A DNA stretch of 64,000 bases, taken from contig CAXXFQ010000019.1 of the NCBI GenBank assembly GCA_963674475.2, forward strand, positions 310,001 through 374,000, read 5' to 3'. Under the pieces are notes generated by a model that did no database searches, had not been told where the DNA came from, and was given only the letters and a program-made list of their open reading frames with translations. Position numbers and translations under genes: made by a program. Below are positions 8,180-17,657 of this stretch, piece by piece (within the stretch, counting starts at the first letter, position 1; the number at the start of each line of letters is the position of its first letter). The stretch is from CAXXFQ01 sp963674475 (GTDB taxonomy: Bacteria > Planctomycetota > Planctomycetia > Pirellulales > Thermoguttaceae).

Positions 8180-10459
8180 CTATTCTAAAAGATCTTCGAG
8201 TTCGGCGTTGTGTTCTTTTTCGGTGTTTTTTTGAAGCCGTTCTTCGGCTTTGAGGATCGATTCCAATTGGGCGATGATCTCGTTGAAATCTTCCAATTGC
8301 ATCATGCGGCCGAGGGTCTGTTTCATTCGGACCAGGATTTGGTCGATGGCGGCGCGGGCCTCGTCACGCTTGATCGGGGCCGTTTTCGGTTCGTCGATTG
8401 TTTCGCGTAGCGAGGTCAGACGACGTTCCAGTTCGGGGAAGTCGTTCTCCACGAGGCGCCGTAACGGGCCGAGGATGCCGTCGGCGAGTCGTTCCTTGAG
8501 TTCGTTGGTGTGGATCCGGTTGTTGGTCAACTGGGCGTCGATATCCGCAAACGCCTCGGCGACGCCGCGCGTTTCGGACCGGTTTTTGCGACCGTTTCGC
8601 AGCGCCCGTTCGGCGTGAAGTTGTCGGGCCAACGACGCGTGGTTGGACGCGTGGTTGGATGGGGGCCGGTCGGAATCGGACGCATGGGGCGATTTTTCTT
8701 CGGGCCAGGCGAAGTCTACCAAAATATCTCGGGTCTGGTCGACCTCGTCGTAGATCGCTTCGAAGCGACGCCGCAAGACCAGCTCGCGTGCTTGCAAAAG
8801 GGTGCGGAGCCGATCGGGGGTCACGATTTCCAACGACCAGCGTCGACCGGCGCCGGTTTGCGGTTGGTCGTCGCGCAGACAACGATCGGCCGCTTTGAGT
8901 CGGAGATGTAACGTCTGCCCGGCTTCGAACCCGCGCCGGTCCAGGTCGAACGCCGCCGCGCGGAGGGGAATTTCGGTCGGGTTGCCTTGATAGTCGGTCG
9001 GCGGTTCGTTTTGGACCGCCTCGTCGTCGATTGAAAACTCGAACCAGCTTCGAGCCAAGCCGTGATCGTCCAAGAGACGGCCTGCCAGCGGAATGCGGGC
9101 ACCGGGGGTGATCGCCGTCGAGATCCCGTCGAGTTCAACCATCGGTTCGGGCGGACGGTCGGGGATCGCGGTCAGTAAAAACGAAATCGGCTGACGGCTT
9201 TCGATTTCCTCGGTGTCGACCAATTCGAAACGGACGGTTCGATCTCGGTCGAGACGGCCCGATTCCCAGCGGAATTCGTTGGTTCCGTCGATGGTCAAGA
9301 CAACCGGTTGGCTGGGGTCGGGCGAATTGGTGTCGGTGGAATCGGGTTCGGTTGCCGGGTTTGTGTTGTCGGTTTCCGAAGCGGACCGGTCGGTGATTCG
9401 GACCTTTTGAAGCGGTTTGTTGGCACGGCCGACGATCGTCACGGTGGTTCCCTCCGGCAGACTGATCGGGCCGCCGACCGGAATCGTCTGCGAGGCTCGC
9501 TCCATGTAGTCGGGGTACGCGCATTCGAGGGTGAGCTGTTCGATCGTCGGGCTTTCGACGACCTGGAGTCGGACGTCGTCGATTCGGTCGTCGCCGCCGA
9601 GGACGTCGAGAGTGAGCGAGGCGAGGACCGCTTGGAACGGATACTCGTATCGCTGGAACGGTTCGCCGGTCGCTGCCGCGTTTCCGACGCGGTTCATCGT
9701 TACCCGGCCGGTGGCGCCCGATTCGGTTTGGTATCGGACCGTGACGGTCGAGGGGATCACCGGCATCGACGCATCAGCGCGGACGTGCAGTGTGTAGTCG
9801 GCGCCGCGGGCGACCTTGGTCTTTTGCGTCTCGTCAAAACCGACCAGTTCCAGGCGAGTCTGTTGCGGCCAGTTTTCGTCCGCGAGCAAAAGGGTTCGAC
9901 GGGCCCAAAGACCGGTCGCCTCGGGGAAGAGGAATCCGAACAGGCCGACCGAGACGATTGAAATTGCCGCCAGGCCGATGGTGCGACGCAAGGGGGCGTA
10001 GTCGAACAGTTGACGCAAGTCGATCGAAGCTAGCCGGGCGGTCGCCTCGTTTCCGGTTTGGGTTCGGAACAGGTCGTGACTCGTGCCGGGCAGCTCGGGC
10101 GTCTCGGCAACGGTGGTCAGCAGGCTATCGTCGAGCTGGGGGAAACGACGTTCCAAAAGGGTTGCCAACTGGGTGTCGCCGAGTCGGGCTCCGGTAAGCG
10201 AAACGATTTGTCGGACGACGTATCCCAGACCGACCAATCCAAGGCCGATGATACCAATGAGACCGACAAGCCGGAACGGGCGGGTCGGTTCGAAAAACCA
10301 ATCGGCCGAGAGACTCAACCAGAACCAGACGCCCAGCAGGCCGATCGCGGTTGCCGACGCATGGGTCCAAAGAAACCGGCGAATCCGTCGACGAAGACGC
10401 TGAAATGTCGTCGTGACGATCGGGTCGAGGTTTCGGGTTGAGCGGGGTTGTTCAGGCAT
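8180..10459 (-). CDS. DUF4175-like membrane protein with C-terminal coiled coil
   Basis: 759 residues from ATG 10459, 12 bp after the stop of the upstream VWA gene. Two membrane helices lie near the N-terminus (about residues 35-52 and 62-85) and a third at about 165-183. They are followed by a large beta-rich extracytoplasmic region (about 190-560) with WARRTLLLADENWPQQT just after the third helix. This arrangement is typical of the DUF4175-like membrane proteins of planctomycetes and related phyla. The last 200 residues are charged and coiled coil, with a low-complexity stretch at about 610-640. No catalytic motif is apparent. It belongs with the BatA-like and VWA genes immediately upstream; a role as a large envelope-anchored partner of the MoxR/VWA machinery is inferred. 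Confidence 0.7.
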   Translation of the reverse strand: MPEQPRSTRNLDPIVTTTFQRLRRRIRRFLWTHASATAIGLLGVWFWLSLSADWFFEPTRPFRLVGLIGIIGLGLVGLGYVVRQIVSLTGARLGDTQLATLLERRFPQLDDSLLTTVAETPELPGTSHDLFRTQTGNEATARLASIDLRQLFDYAPLRRTIGLAAISIVSVGLFGFLFPEATGLWARRTLLLADENWPQQTRLELVGFDETQKTKVARGADYTLHVRADASMPVIPSTVTVRYQTESGATGRVTMNRVGNAAATGEPFQRYEYPFQAVLASLTLDVLGGDDRIDDVRLQVVESPTIEQLTLECAYPDYMERASQTIPVGGPISLPEGTTVTIVGRANKPLQKVRITDRSASETDNTNPATEPDSTDTNSPDPSQPVVLTIDGTNEFRWESGRLDRDRTVRFELVDTEEIESRQPISFLLTAIPDRPPEPMVELDGISTAITPGARIPLAGRLLDDHGLARSWFEFSIDDEAVQNEPPTDYQGNPTEIPLRAAAFDLDRRGFEAGQTLHLRLKAADRCLRDDQPQTGAGRRWSLEIVTPDRLRTLLQARELVLRRRFEAIYDEVDQTRDILVDFAWPEEKSPHASDSDRPPSNHASNHASLARQLHAERALRNGRKNRSETRGVAEAFADIDAQLTNNRIHTNELKERLADGILGPLRRLVENDFPELERRLTSLRETIDEPKTAPIKRDEARAAIDQILVRMKQTLGRMMQLEDFNEIIAQLESILKAEERLQKNTEKEHNAELEDLLE

Positions 10460-10471
10460 CAGTATTTTCGG

Positions 10472-13021
10472 TTAAGCCAGTTTGGCGAGTCGTCGAAGGG
10501 TCCATTCGAGGAAGAATATTCCACAAAGAGTGTACATCCACCAGGTCAGCCAGGCCTTTTCTCGCGGTCGATCCATCGCGCTTGTGAGGATGACCGTCTT
10601 CGTTCGGTCGGGCAACTGCGCCAGGAGCGAGCCGGTCGTGTCCTCGCCGCTTAAGTCGGATTTCGACGCGAGCGCTTCGAGCAAGTTTCGATAATAAACG
10701 CCGCCGGTCTCGCGGGCCAAACGGTCCAGGATCGCGTCGTTACGCTGGGGATGTTGGCGCTCGAGATCGGGCAGTCGGACTTGGATCTTTCGGCGTAATA
10801 AAGTTTCATCTTTGGTTTCGGGCAAGGGGAGGGTGATTTCGTAATTTCCTTCAATTGCGGCGCGAAAATGGCCCCGATAGTTGCCCGGTTGGTTCGGGTC
10901 GGCTTGCAGGACGACCTTGGGGTTCGATCCGTCCGGAGCGACCAGATCGAGTTCGACCTCGGCGTTCAAAAGGGGTTGGAAGTTCGGATCGGTCAACTGG
11001 GCCCGCACCTGGACCGTTTGGCCGACCAGATACCGGTCGCGCTCGACCAGGAGGGTTCCCCGTGGATTGCCACGCGTCAGGCGGCCTTCGGAGACGTGAC
11101 GGATCAGTTCGGTATAAAACCGTTCGAAGTAAGCCGGGTCGAGCCGTCTTAGTCGCCACATTTCGGCGCTGCCGAGATAAAGGACCTTTCCGGAACCGAA
11201 AAATTGACCGGCCAGATAAATCGGCCCGGTCGCACCGGTTTGGTTTAGCCCTGGGGAGGCGGCCTGGGGATCGGAAAAACGGGCATACACGACCGCCGCC
11301 GACTTGGCCGTTTCGGTCGGGTAACATTGATACACGCCCGAGAAGGTCTTCCACGCGTTTTGATTTTCGGCCGGGTCGTCCTCGAGTTGGAGGAAGGTGG
11401 CTTCGGTTCCCTCGCGGGTGAATTCCAACGGCCACGGTTCGATCGCCCCGGTCGCGCGAGTCGAGCCGGTAACGAGCCGTCGATCGAACGTGACTGGGTA
11501 GAGGTCGCGGATCTTTTTGAGCCGTGGTTCTTGGGTCCAGCTGTCGATCGGGTCGTTTTGGTGGACGTTCGAAGCCAGGACGATCAGGCCGCCCGACTGT
11601 CGTGAGACCCACTCGGTCAGAAGGTCGATTTGTTGGTCGGATAGTTTTTTCCAGTCGGGGTCCAGCGCGATCAGACAGTCGTAGGCGAACATCGCTTGAC
11701 GGGTTGTGGGGAACGCGTCGAGGATTTGATCGGCTTCTTGCGAGACACCCGGCGCGGCCGTTTGCAACAGGACATCGACCGTGGTTGACTTGTCGCGGAA
11801 GAGTTGATTGCGTAGGAATCGATACTCCCGCATCGGGCCTCCGGCGAAAAGCAAAACCCGGTTCTTGCGATCGACGATCTCGACCTCGGTTTCGGCCTGG
11901 TGGTCCTTGTCCAGGCGTTCTTCCGGCCGTCGGCGTACTATCAGACGGAGTCGTTGCGTTCCCGGTCGCTCGGGCAGGATTTCGAAACGGATCGGCACAC
12001 TTTGACCGTCGGCTCCGAAAGTGACCGTGCGACTTTCGACCAGGCGGTCCGGTTCGTTTGACTCGTCCGGGCGGTCGGCTTGGTACAGTTCGACCGTCGC
12101 CGTCTGCCCGGCCAGCCCTTGCGCTTGGAGCAACCCGGTCACGGTGAACCGATCGCGTGGAAAAGCGCGACGTGGCGCGACCAGATCGGCGATCCGGACG
12201 CCCGGTTTTTTCTCGGTCGAGCCGACGCCGAAGGTGAAGATCGGAATCTTCGCTTCTCGGGCCTCGGCGATCGTCTTGTCGAGCGAGGGGCCCGCGTTTT
12301 GACCGCCGTCGGAAAACAAGAGGATTCCCGCGACCGGGTCCGTTTTCGTCTCGCGGATCAACTCGGTCAGCGTCTGGCCCAGTCGGGTTTCGGACGCCGA
12401 CGGGAGAAGGCCGTTTTTCCACGCGGGCGTTTCTTTAGCCGATTCGGTTTCGGACCCTTCGGCGGTTTTTTTAGGAGCATCCGGCGTTTTGACCCACGAA
12501 CCCACCGGTTTGAGCTCCGCGCCGACACCGAACAACTCGACATTGTGGCGACGTGCCAGTCGCGCCACCAGGCGGCTGTCCTCAAGGGTTTTGATCACCT
12601 GTTCCGACCTGGAGGGGTTTTTGGTATTTGTACCTGTATCCGAGTTGGTATCAGTGTCGGTTGGCGTGGTGTCGGTTAGCTCCATACTCAGGCTCGTATC
12701 GACAGCGACCAGGACGCGCGACGGGATTTGGCGTTCCTGTTCGTTACGCCATTGGGGTTGGAGGTAAAATAGCAAAAGGCCGATGCAGATGACCGTTCGG
12801 AGGCCTGTCAGAAGCCATCCGAACCGGGTGCCCAGCGTCTGGGTTTCCTTGGCGTACAGGGTCCGAATATAAACGAGCATTGCGACGCAAACGACGATCG
12901 GCAGAATCCAATCGGCGTTTGTCTGGATTCGCCCCCATTGGAAAAAGGTTCGACTGACGATTTGTGCCGCGTCATTTTGCGTTGGAACGGCTTGAGCCAG
13001 GAGGAAGATCGCGTCGATCAT
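10472..13021 (-). CDS. VWA-domain membrane protein
   Basis: 849 residues from ATG 13021; longer open frames upstream overlap the BatA-like gene and are ignored because this ATG forms a 4-bp ATGA overlap with its stop. Two membrane helices at about residues 38-56 and 68-86 precede a von Willebrand factor A domain with the metal-binding MIDAS motif DTSLSM at 108-113 and a later LLFSDGGQNAG. After the VWA domain come beta-rich segments and a class-I glutamine-amidotransferase-like middle region (a large N-P-N type envelope domain common in this family), then one membrane helix at the C-terminus (about 820-845). It probably sits in the cytoplasmic membrane with its VWA domain binding a partner through a divalent metal. 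Confidence 0.8.
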   Translation of the reverse strand: MIDAIFLLAQAVPTQNDAAQIVSRTFFQWGRIQTNADWILPIVVCVAMLVYIRTLYAKETQTLGTRFGWLLTGLRTVICIGLLLFYLQPQWRNEQERQIPSRVLVAVDTSLSMELTDTTPTDTDTNSDTGTNTKNPSRSEQVIKTLEDSRLVARLARRHNVELFGVGAELKPVGSWVKTPDAPKKTAEGSETESAKETPAWKNGLLPSASETRLGQTLTELIRETKTDPVAGILLFSDGGQNAGPSLDKTIAEAREAKIPIFTFGVGSTEKKPGVRIADLVAPRRAFPRDRFTVTGLLQAQGLAGQTATVELYQADRPDESNEPDRLVESRTVTFGADGQSVPIRFEILPERPGTQRLRLIVRRRPEERLDKDHQAETEVEIVDRKNRVLLFAGGPMREYRFLRNQLFRDKSTTVDVLLQTAAPGVSQEADQILDAFPTTRQAMFAYDCLIALDPDWKKLSDQQIDLLTEWVSRQSGGLIVLASNVHQNDPIDSWTQEPRLKKIRDLYPVTFDRRLVTGSTRATGAIEPWPLEFTREGTEATFLQLEDDPAENQNAWKTFSGVYQCYPTETAKSAAVVYARFSDPQAASPGLNQTGATGPIYLAGQFFGSGKVLYLGSAEMWRLRRLDPAYFERFYTELIRHVSEGRLTRGNPRGTLLVERDRYLVGQTVQVRAQLTDPNFQPLLNAEVELDLVAPDGSNPKVVLQADPNQPGNYRGHFRAAIEGNYEITLPLPETKDETLLRRKIQVRLPDLERQHPQRNDAILDRLARETGGVYYRNLLEALASKSDLSGEDTTGSLLAQLPDRTKTVILTSAMDRPREKAWLTWWMYTLCGIFFLEWTLRRLAKLA

Positions 13022-15369
13022 GATCGGATCCCTCCTTTCCCCAGCGAAGGATTTGCGTGCGCGAGTCGATCCTTCCCAGGCGGATGGTACGAGACCAGCC
13101 GTGCAAGGGCCGGTTCGATGACCAACAGGGCCAAAAGCAACAGGAAGAGCCAAAGGGACATGTTATGCCCTTCCGACTCGATCGGTCGGGCTTGATAGTC
13201 ACCGGCCGTGTGGTATTCGAACGGGACTCCGTCGAGTCGCGCGTTGAGTTCGTCCGGCTCGAGTTGGCGGAGATTTCCTTCCTCGGGGTCGACGTTGATC
13301 GCCAGCGGTCGAGCCTCTTCTTTTTGCGCGTGGGTAAGCAAACTGGCCGAATATAACCCGGGTCGGTCGGTTTCGTAAAAAGCCAGTTCCCACTGTTTCG
13401 GCGTTGATGTCGCAGGGGTCGTTGTTGGTGTGGAGCGAGCTTCGATTCGTCGGGTCGAAGTGCCTTCCGGTCCCGGGATCACGAGGTCGATTTCGGGCAG
13501 GTATTGTCGGCTGTCGAGCGAAAATCGCAGCGGCGTCCCGACCAGGTGCGACCTGTTCGACGTGGGGCGTGCGCCGAGATAGCTTTGAAGCTCTTGGAGG
13601 AAGACGACAAAACTCGGGTTTGCCCGTGCCCAGTTGTTCCACGCCGTCGAGGCGGTCGTCAGAATGACCACAACCCGGCCTTTGCCGAAGCGTCGCTCGA
13701 GAACCAGCGGTGCGCCGGTTCGGGTTTCGGCGAGGATCTCGGTTGCCGAGCGGTTTTTCTTGTTTTCGTTTTGATCTTGATTTTTCGTCTTCGAAGCGTC
13801 GGCGTTTGAGCTGTTTTTGAGGTTGGTTGTCTCGAGACTCTCCGATCGCGCGATCGTAAAATACCGGTCGATCTTGACCGTGTCGAGGAACCGATTTCGC
13901 TTTCCGGCGAAGATTCGAAATAAACGATGGTCGCTCGGTTTCAGGTCGGGCAGTTGTTCGACTCGGTCGACTGTCAGCCCGGTCGGCTCGCCCAACGCCA
14001 CGGGAAACAGCCCGGCGCCGTCGCGGAACAGTTTTTCGTTGGACCAGACCGGGTTGGTCCGCGGTCCGAGGAAGAAGGCGACGCCTCGTCCGTCGGCCAC
14101 GTAACGCTCGAGCGCCTCGATGGCCGGACTTTCCAAGCGGTCGACGTCGGCCAGAAAAACGGCCCGATATTTGTCAAGTTTTTCAAGGCCCAAAAAACGG
14201 GGCGTTTCGACCTGGGGCGCGATCCCCGTTTGAACCGGTCCGCCGGGGGCCAGGGCGATCGACAAAGTGCGGGCGGCCGGGGTGTTGCCGTCGGGGTCGA
14301 CGATCAAAACCGGGTTGTCGGTCGGGATATCGACGAGGGCGTAACGCCGATTGTCGCACTCGACCGGGTCGCTTTCGAGCTGGGCTTGAAGCTGATGAGT
14401 TCCCGGTCGGGCGAATCGGATCGAGAAGCGGGTCGTGGCGTTTTGTCCCGGGGCGATCGAGTCGATCTGGGCGGTCGAAATCGTTTGGCCGTCTTGTTGG
14501 AGTGAGACGGTGGTCTTTTGGGCCTCGTCGGAGCCGTGGTTGATTACCCTCGCTTCAAGCGCGACGGGGATGCCGACGGCATGGTTGCCGGGCAACAGTC
14601 GCAGGTCGGCCAGGGTCAGGTTCGATTGCCGGACGTCCGACGTGTCGATCAGCCGGAGTCGCCCGATCGAAGGTCGCATTGCAACGAGACGGTCCCGAAG
14701 CGACGAGGCGTCTTCCCAATCGTGGCGTCGAAAATCGGAGATCAGATAGACGATCCGTTCCTCCTCTTGCGACTCGCCCAGAAGTGATTCGAGGCCCGCA
14801 ACGGCCGCTTCCGGACCGACCGCGGTCGCCGACGGTTCGAGCGATTCGAGCGCCTTGGCGACCCGCTCTCCGAAACGACTGTCGATGGGCGTTTCGAAGA
14901 AATCGGGTTCGAGTTTTTTTTCGTGATTGACCGTTTCTGAAAAACGCAACAGGGTGAAGGTCTGTTCACGGGCGTCGTCGGCGGCCCCTTTTGCGATACG
15001 TCGGATGGTCGCTTTGGCCTCCTCGAACGTCGATCCGGCCGTGGTCCGCTCGGACATCGAATAGCTGTCGTCCAGAAGCACTACATGGTGAATTCGACTC
15101 GATCCGAAAAGCGAGCCGAGGTGATGACCGACGATCGGACCGGCGGCGACCAGGACGATCAGCGCGATAATTGCCATGCGGACTAACAATAATAGCAGTT
15201 CCCGCAGGCGGACCCAGGTACGGTTTTTCTTTTGACTGTCGAGCAAAAACTCCATCGCGGCCCACTCGACCCGACGTTGGCGCAGCAGGTTGATCAGGTG
15301 GATCAACACCGGTACCGCGGCCAAAGCAAGGCCCCAGGCGAGCGTCGGATAGAGGAACGAAGGTGTCAT
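13018..15369 (-). CDS. BatA-like N-terminal domain and VWA-domain membrane protein
   Basis: 783 residues from ATG 15369, chosen because the BatA N-terminal signature then begins the protein directly: FLYPTLAWGLALAAVPVLIH, NLLRQRRVEWAAMEFLL. A TTG six bases earlier would add two residues. Membrane helices occur at about 8-27 and 58-78. The VWA domain follows with the MIDAS motif DDSYSM at 100-105. A long beta-rich region and a DUF4159-like or amidotransferase-like segment fill the middle, and a C-terminal helix (about 740-760) returns to the membrane. BatA-type proteins are MoxR partners. The stop overlaps the next VWA gene by 4 bp, so the two are likely translated together and may form a complex. 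Confidence 0.85.
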   Translation of the reverse strand: MTPSFLYPTLAWGLALAAVPVLIHLINLLRQRRVEWAAMEFLLDSQKKNRTWVRLRELLLLLVRMAIIALIVLVAAGPIVGHHLGSLFGSSRIHHVVLLDDSYSMSERTTAGSTFEEAKATIRRIAKGAADDAREQTFTLLRFSETVNHEKKLEPDFFETPIDSRFGERVAKALESLEPSATAVGPEAAVAGLESLLGESQEEERIVYLISDFRRHDWEDASSLRDRLVAMRPSIGRLRLIDTSDVRQSNLTLADLRLLPGNHAVGIPVALEARVINHGSDEAQKTTVSLQQDGQTISTAQIDSIAPGQNATTRFSIRFARPGTHQLQAQLESDPVECDNRRYALVDIPTDNPVLIVDPDGNTPAARTLSIALAPGGPVQTGIAPQVETPRFLGLEKLDKYRAVFLADVDRLESPAIEALERYVADGRGVAFFLGPRTNPVWSNEKLFRDGAGLFPVALGEPTGLTVDRVEQLPDLKPSDHRLFRIFAGKRNRFLDTVKIDRYFTIARSESLETTNLKNSSNADASKTKNQDQNENKKNRSATEILAETRTGAPLVLERRFGKGRVVVILTTASTAWNNWARANPSFVVFLQELQSYLGARPTSNRSHLVGTPLRFSLDSRQYLPEIDLVIPGPEGTSTRRIEARSTPTTTPATSTPKQWELAFYETDRPGLYSASLLTHAQKEEARPLAINVDPEEGNLRQLEPDELNARLDGVPFEYHTAGDYQARPIESEGHNMSLWLFLLLLALLVIEPALARLVSYHPPGKDRLAHANPSLGKGGIRS

Positions 15370-15445
15370 GGTCAATCGGCCAAAAAAATTTTTTTAAAGC
15401 GAGTGAAAATTTGGTAAAACCGGTTTGTCTTCATTTATTTCGTGG

Positions 15446-16342
15446 TTATCGAAAGGCCCGACCGCGATGTCCCAACAGGGCTGCCAGGGCCGCGTCGAGT
15501 GGTTGACTGGTCCGCAGCAACGTGTAGTCGATACGATAGGCGGCGCATCCCTCGCGGATCTCGTCGAGGTAGCGGCCCATCGCGTCGAGGTAGCCTTCAC
15601 GCAGCGCACGGGGGTTGCAGGTCAATTGGCTGTTATGTTCGAGCCCTTCGAATCGAGTGGAACCTTCAAACGGAAAATCGAGTTCATCGTCGTCAAGGAC
15701 ATGGAACAAAATGGTGTCGTGACCCCGTCCGGCCAGTAGTTTCAGTCCGCGAAAGAGCGGTTTTCGATCGGTCAGCAGGTCGGAGACGAGGATCATCAGG
15801 CCACGTCGGGGGAACGTTTCGGCCGCGCGGACGAGGACTGTTTCGAGGTCGGTTTTCTGGGCCGGACGACTGACGTCGAGCGTTTGCAGAATCGCGTCGA
15901 GGTGGTTTTGTTTGGTCCGTTGTGGGGCGGTCCGTCGGATTTTTTCGTCGAACGTCATGCAGCCGACGGCGTCCTGTTGACGCAAGAGCAGGTAGGCCAA
16001 CGAGGCGGCGATCGTCGAGGCGTATTCGAACTTGTTCATTGCCCCGCGGCCGTAACGCATGCTGGCCGAGACGTCGACCAGAAGCGTCGCGCGGAGGTTC
16101 GTGTCCTCTTCATACTGCTTGATGTAGAGTCGGTCCTGTCGGCCCCAAACCTTCCAGTCCAGGTGGCGCAGGTCGTCGCCGGGGGCGTACTCGCGGTGTT
16201 GGCGGAACTCGATTGATTGGCCGAAATAGGGACTCCGGTGGCGACCGGCCAAAAACCCTTCGACCACCTGCCGGGCGCGCAGGTCCAGCCGGGTGACACG
16301 GCGAAGGATTTCAGGTTGGAGGAAACGGTTTGGATCGGCCAT
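15446..16342 (-). CDS. DUF58 domain-containing protein
   Basis: 298 residues from ATG 16342. It has no signal peptide or membrane helix, unlike the second DUF58 protein in this window. The DUF58 core is clear: FRQHREYAPGDDLRHLDW at about residues 46-63, then KQYEEDTNLRATLLVDVSASM, where the VWA-fold metal motif DVSASM is present. DUF58 proteins are regularly encoded beside MoxR ATPases and are thought to be VWA-type partners or adaptors. The gene lies 76 bp upstream of the BatA-like gene and 148 bp after MoxR, the gap holding a duplicated stub of the moxR 3' end. Confidence 0.9.
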   Translation of the reverse strand: MADPNRFLQPEILRRVTRLDLRARQVVEGFLAGRHRSPYFGQSIEFRQHREYAPGDDLRHLDWKVWGRQDRLYIKQYEEDTNLRATLLVDVSASMRYGRGAMNKFEYASTIAASLAYLLLRQQDAVGCMTFDEKIRRTAPQRTKQNHLDAILQTLDVSRPAQKTDLETVLVRAAETFPRRGLMILVSDLLTDRKPLFRGLKLLAGRGHDTILFHVLDDDELDFPFEGSTRFEGLEHNSQLTCNPRALREGYLDAMGRYLDEIREGCAAYRIDYTLLRTSQPLDAALAALLGHRGRAFR

Positions 16343-16389
16343 CGGTTTTATTGAAACGGTGTTTTAAGTGTCAATTGGCAAAAGTTTTT

Positions 16390-16453
16390 CTATTCGACGT
16401 GATTCGCTTCGCTACGATTGAAACATCTTGGCAAAGCGGGGACTTTTTAATAG
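16390..16453 (-). repeat. Duplicated, diverged 3'-end stub of the MoxR gene
   Basis: About 64 bases repeat 16469-16532 (the end of the MoxR CDS plus 22 bases beyond its stop) with an offset of exactly 79 bp and four differences. Within the coding part the three differences all fall at codon third positions (two synonymous, one Asn to Lys), as expected of a diverged homologue rather than random decay. Confidence 0.8.
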
Positions 16454-16490
16454 CAATCGAATATTTTTCTATTCGACGTGACTCGCTTCG

Positions 16491-17591
16491 CTACGATTGA
16501 AACATCTTGGCAAAGCGGGGGCTGTTTAACAGCTCATCTTCGGTGACGGGGACCTGTTCGAGAATCTTTTCGATTAGCTGGTCGACCGAGATTCCTTCGC
16601 TCGCGGCGGCGAAACTGGGGACCAGTCGGTGTCGCAGGACCGGTTTGGCCAGGGCGCGGATGTCGTCGGTCGTGACGTGCGTGCGTCCCATCAACAGGGC
16701 CCGCGCCTTGGCGCCGAGGATCAAAAACTGAACCGCGCGAGGCCCGGCGCCCCAGGCCAGCTTCGCTTCGATCCACGATGGCACCCCCGGTTGGCCGACG
16801 CGGGTCGAGCGGACCAGGGCCACCGTGTAGCGGATCAGGTGGTCGCCGATCGGGACCTCGCGGACCAACTGTTGCAAGGCGACGATCTCTTCGGCCGAGA
16901 GGACCGGTTCGACCGAGTTGACCTCGACCGAGGTGGTTCGCCGGGCGACTTCGAACTCTTCGTCGAAGTTGGGGTAGGCGACGAAGACCTTGAACATGAA
17001 CCGGTCTTGCTGGGCCTCGGGCAACGGATAGGTTCCCTCTTGCTCGATCGGGTTTTGCGTCGCCAGGACGAAAAACGGGTCGGCCAGTGTGTGTCGGATT
17101 CGCCCGACGGTGACTTGACGCTCCTGCATCGCCTCCAAGAGGGCGGCCTGCGTTTTCGGCGGGGTTCGGTTGATCTCGTCGGCCAAGACGCAGTTGGCGA
17201 ACAGCGGCCCTTCGAGGAAGCGGAATTCCCGGGTGCCGGTCGCCCGATTTTCTTCAAGCACCTCGGTCCCCGTGATGTCGGCCGGCATCAGGTCGGGAGT
17301 GAATTGGATTCGACTGAACGAGAGGTCCAACGTCTGGCTGATCGTGCTGATCATCAGGGTCTTGGCCAGTCCGGGGACCCCTTCCAAGAGGCAATGGCCG
17401 CGGCTGAACAGGCTGATCAGCAGCTCGTCGATCACCTCGGTTTGGCCGACGATCACGCGGGAGAGTTGCCCGAGGATTTTTTCACGGGCCTGGGCCAGGC
17501 GGTCGATCGTCGCGCGGTCGACTGGTTCGATCGAGGCCGATTCCGTGTGAGTCGATTCGGGTGTCGGTTTTTGCGGCAGTGGGTCGGTCAT
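16491..17591 (-). CDS. MoxR family AAA+ ATPase
   Basis: 366 residues from ATG 17591. The AAA_3 (MoxR) core shows Walker A GVPGLAKT at about residues 74-81, Walker B VLADEINRTPPKTQAALLEAM, and the sensor region VLATQNPIEQEGTYPLPEAQ followed by DRF. The lid domain occupies the C-terminal third. MoxR ATPases act as chaperones that work with VWA-domain partners in maturation or insertion of proteins. Here the DUF58, BatA-like and VWA genes follow directly, the canonical context. The length is normal for the family (about 320-370) and all ATPase motifs are intact. Confidence 0.92.
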   Translation of the reverse strand: MTDPLPQKPTPESTHTESASIEPVDRATIDRLAQAREKILGQLSRVIVGQTEVIDELLISLFSRGHCLLEGVPGLAKTLMISTISQTLDLSFSRIQFTPDLMPADITGTEVLEENRATGTREFRFLEGPLFANCVLADEINRTPPKTQAALLEAMQERQVTVGRIRHTLADPFFVLATQNPIEQEGTYPLPEAQQDRFMFKVFVAYPNFDEEFEVARRTTSVEVNSVEPVLSAEEIVALQQLVREVPIGDHLIRYTVALVRSTRVGQPGVPSWIEAKLAWGAGPRAVQFLILGAKARALLMGRTHVTTDDIRALAKPVLRHRLVPSFAAASEGISVDQLIEKILEQVPVTEDELLNSPRFAKMFQS

Positions 17592-17657
17592 GATGCCGAT
17601 TCCTTTTTCAAAAACAAGTCAGGTGTTTTTTTGTTTTGTCTAAAAAGAGGTAATTGC

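Noticed and set aside
13022..13153. Longer start for the second VWA gene
   Set aside because: It overlaps the BatA-like gene end by 130 bp; the ATG at 13021 gives a typical ATGA overlap and a normal N-terminus.
8041..16600. 3'-end stubs as assembly errors only
   Set aside because: The copies differ from the originals at several mostly synonymous positions, which simple misassembly of identical reads would not give; read-level checking is still needed.
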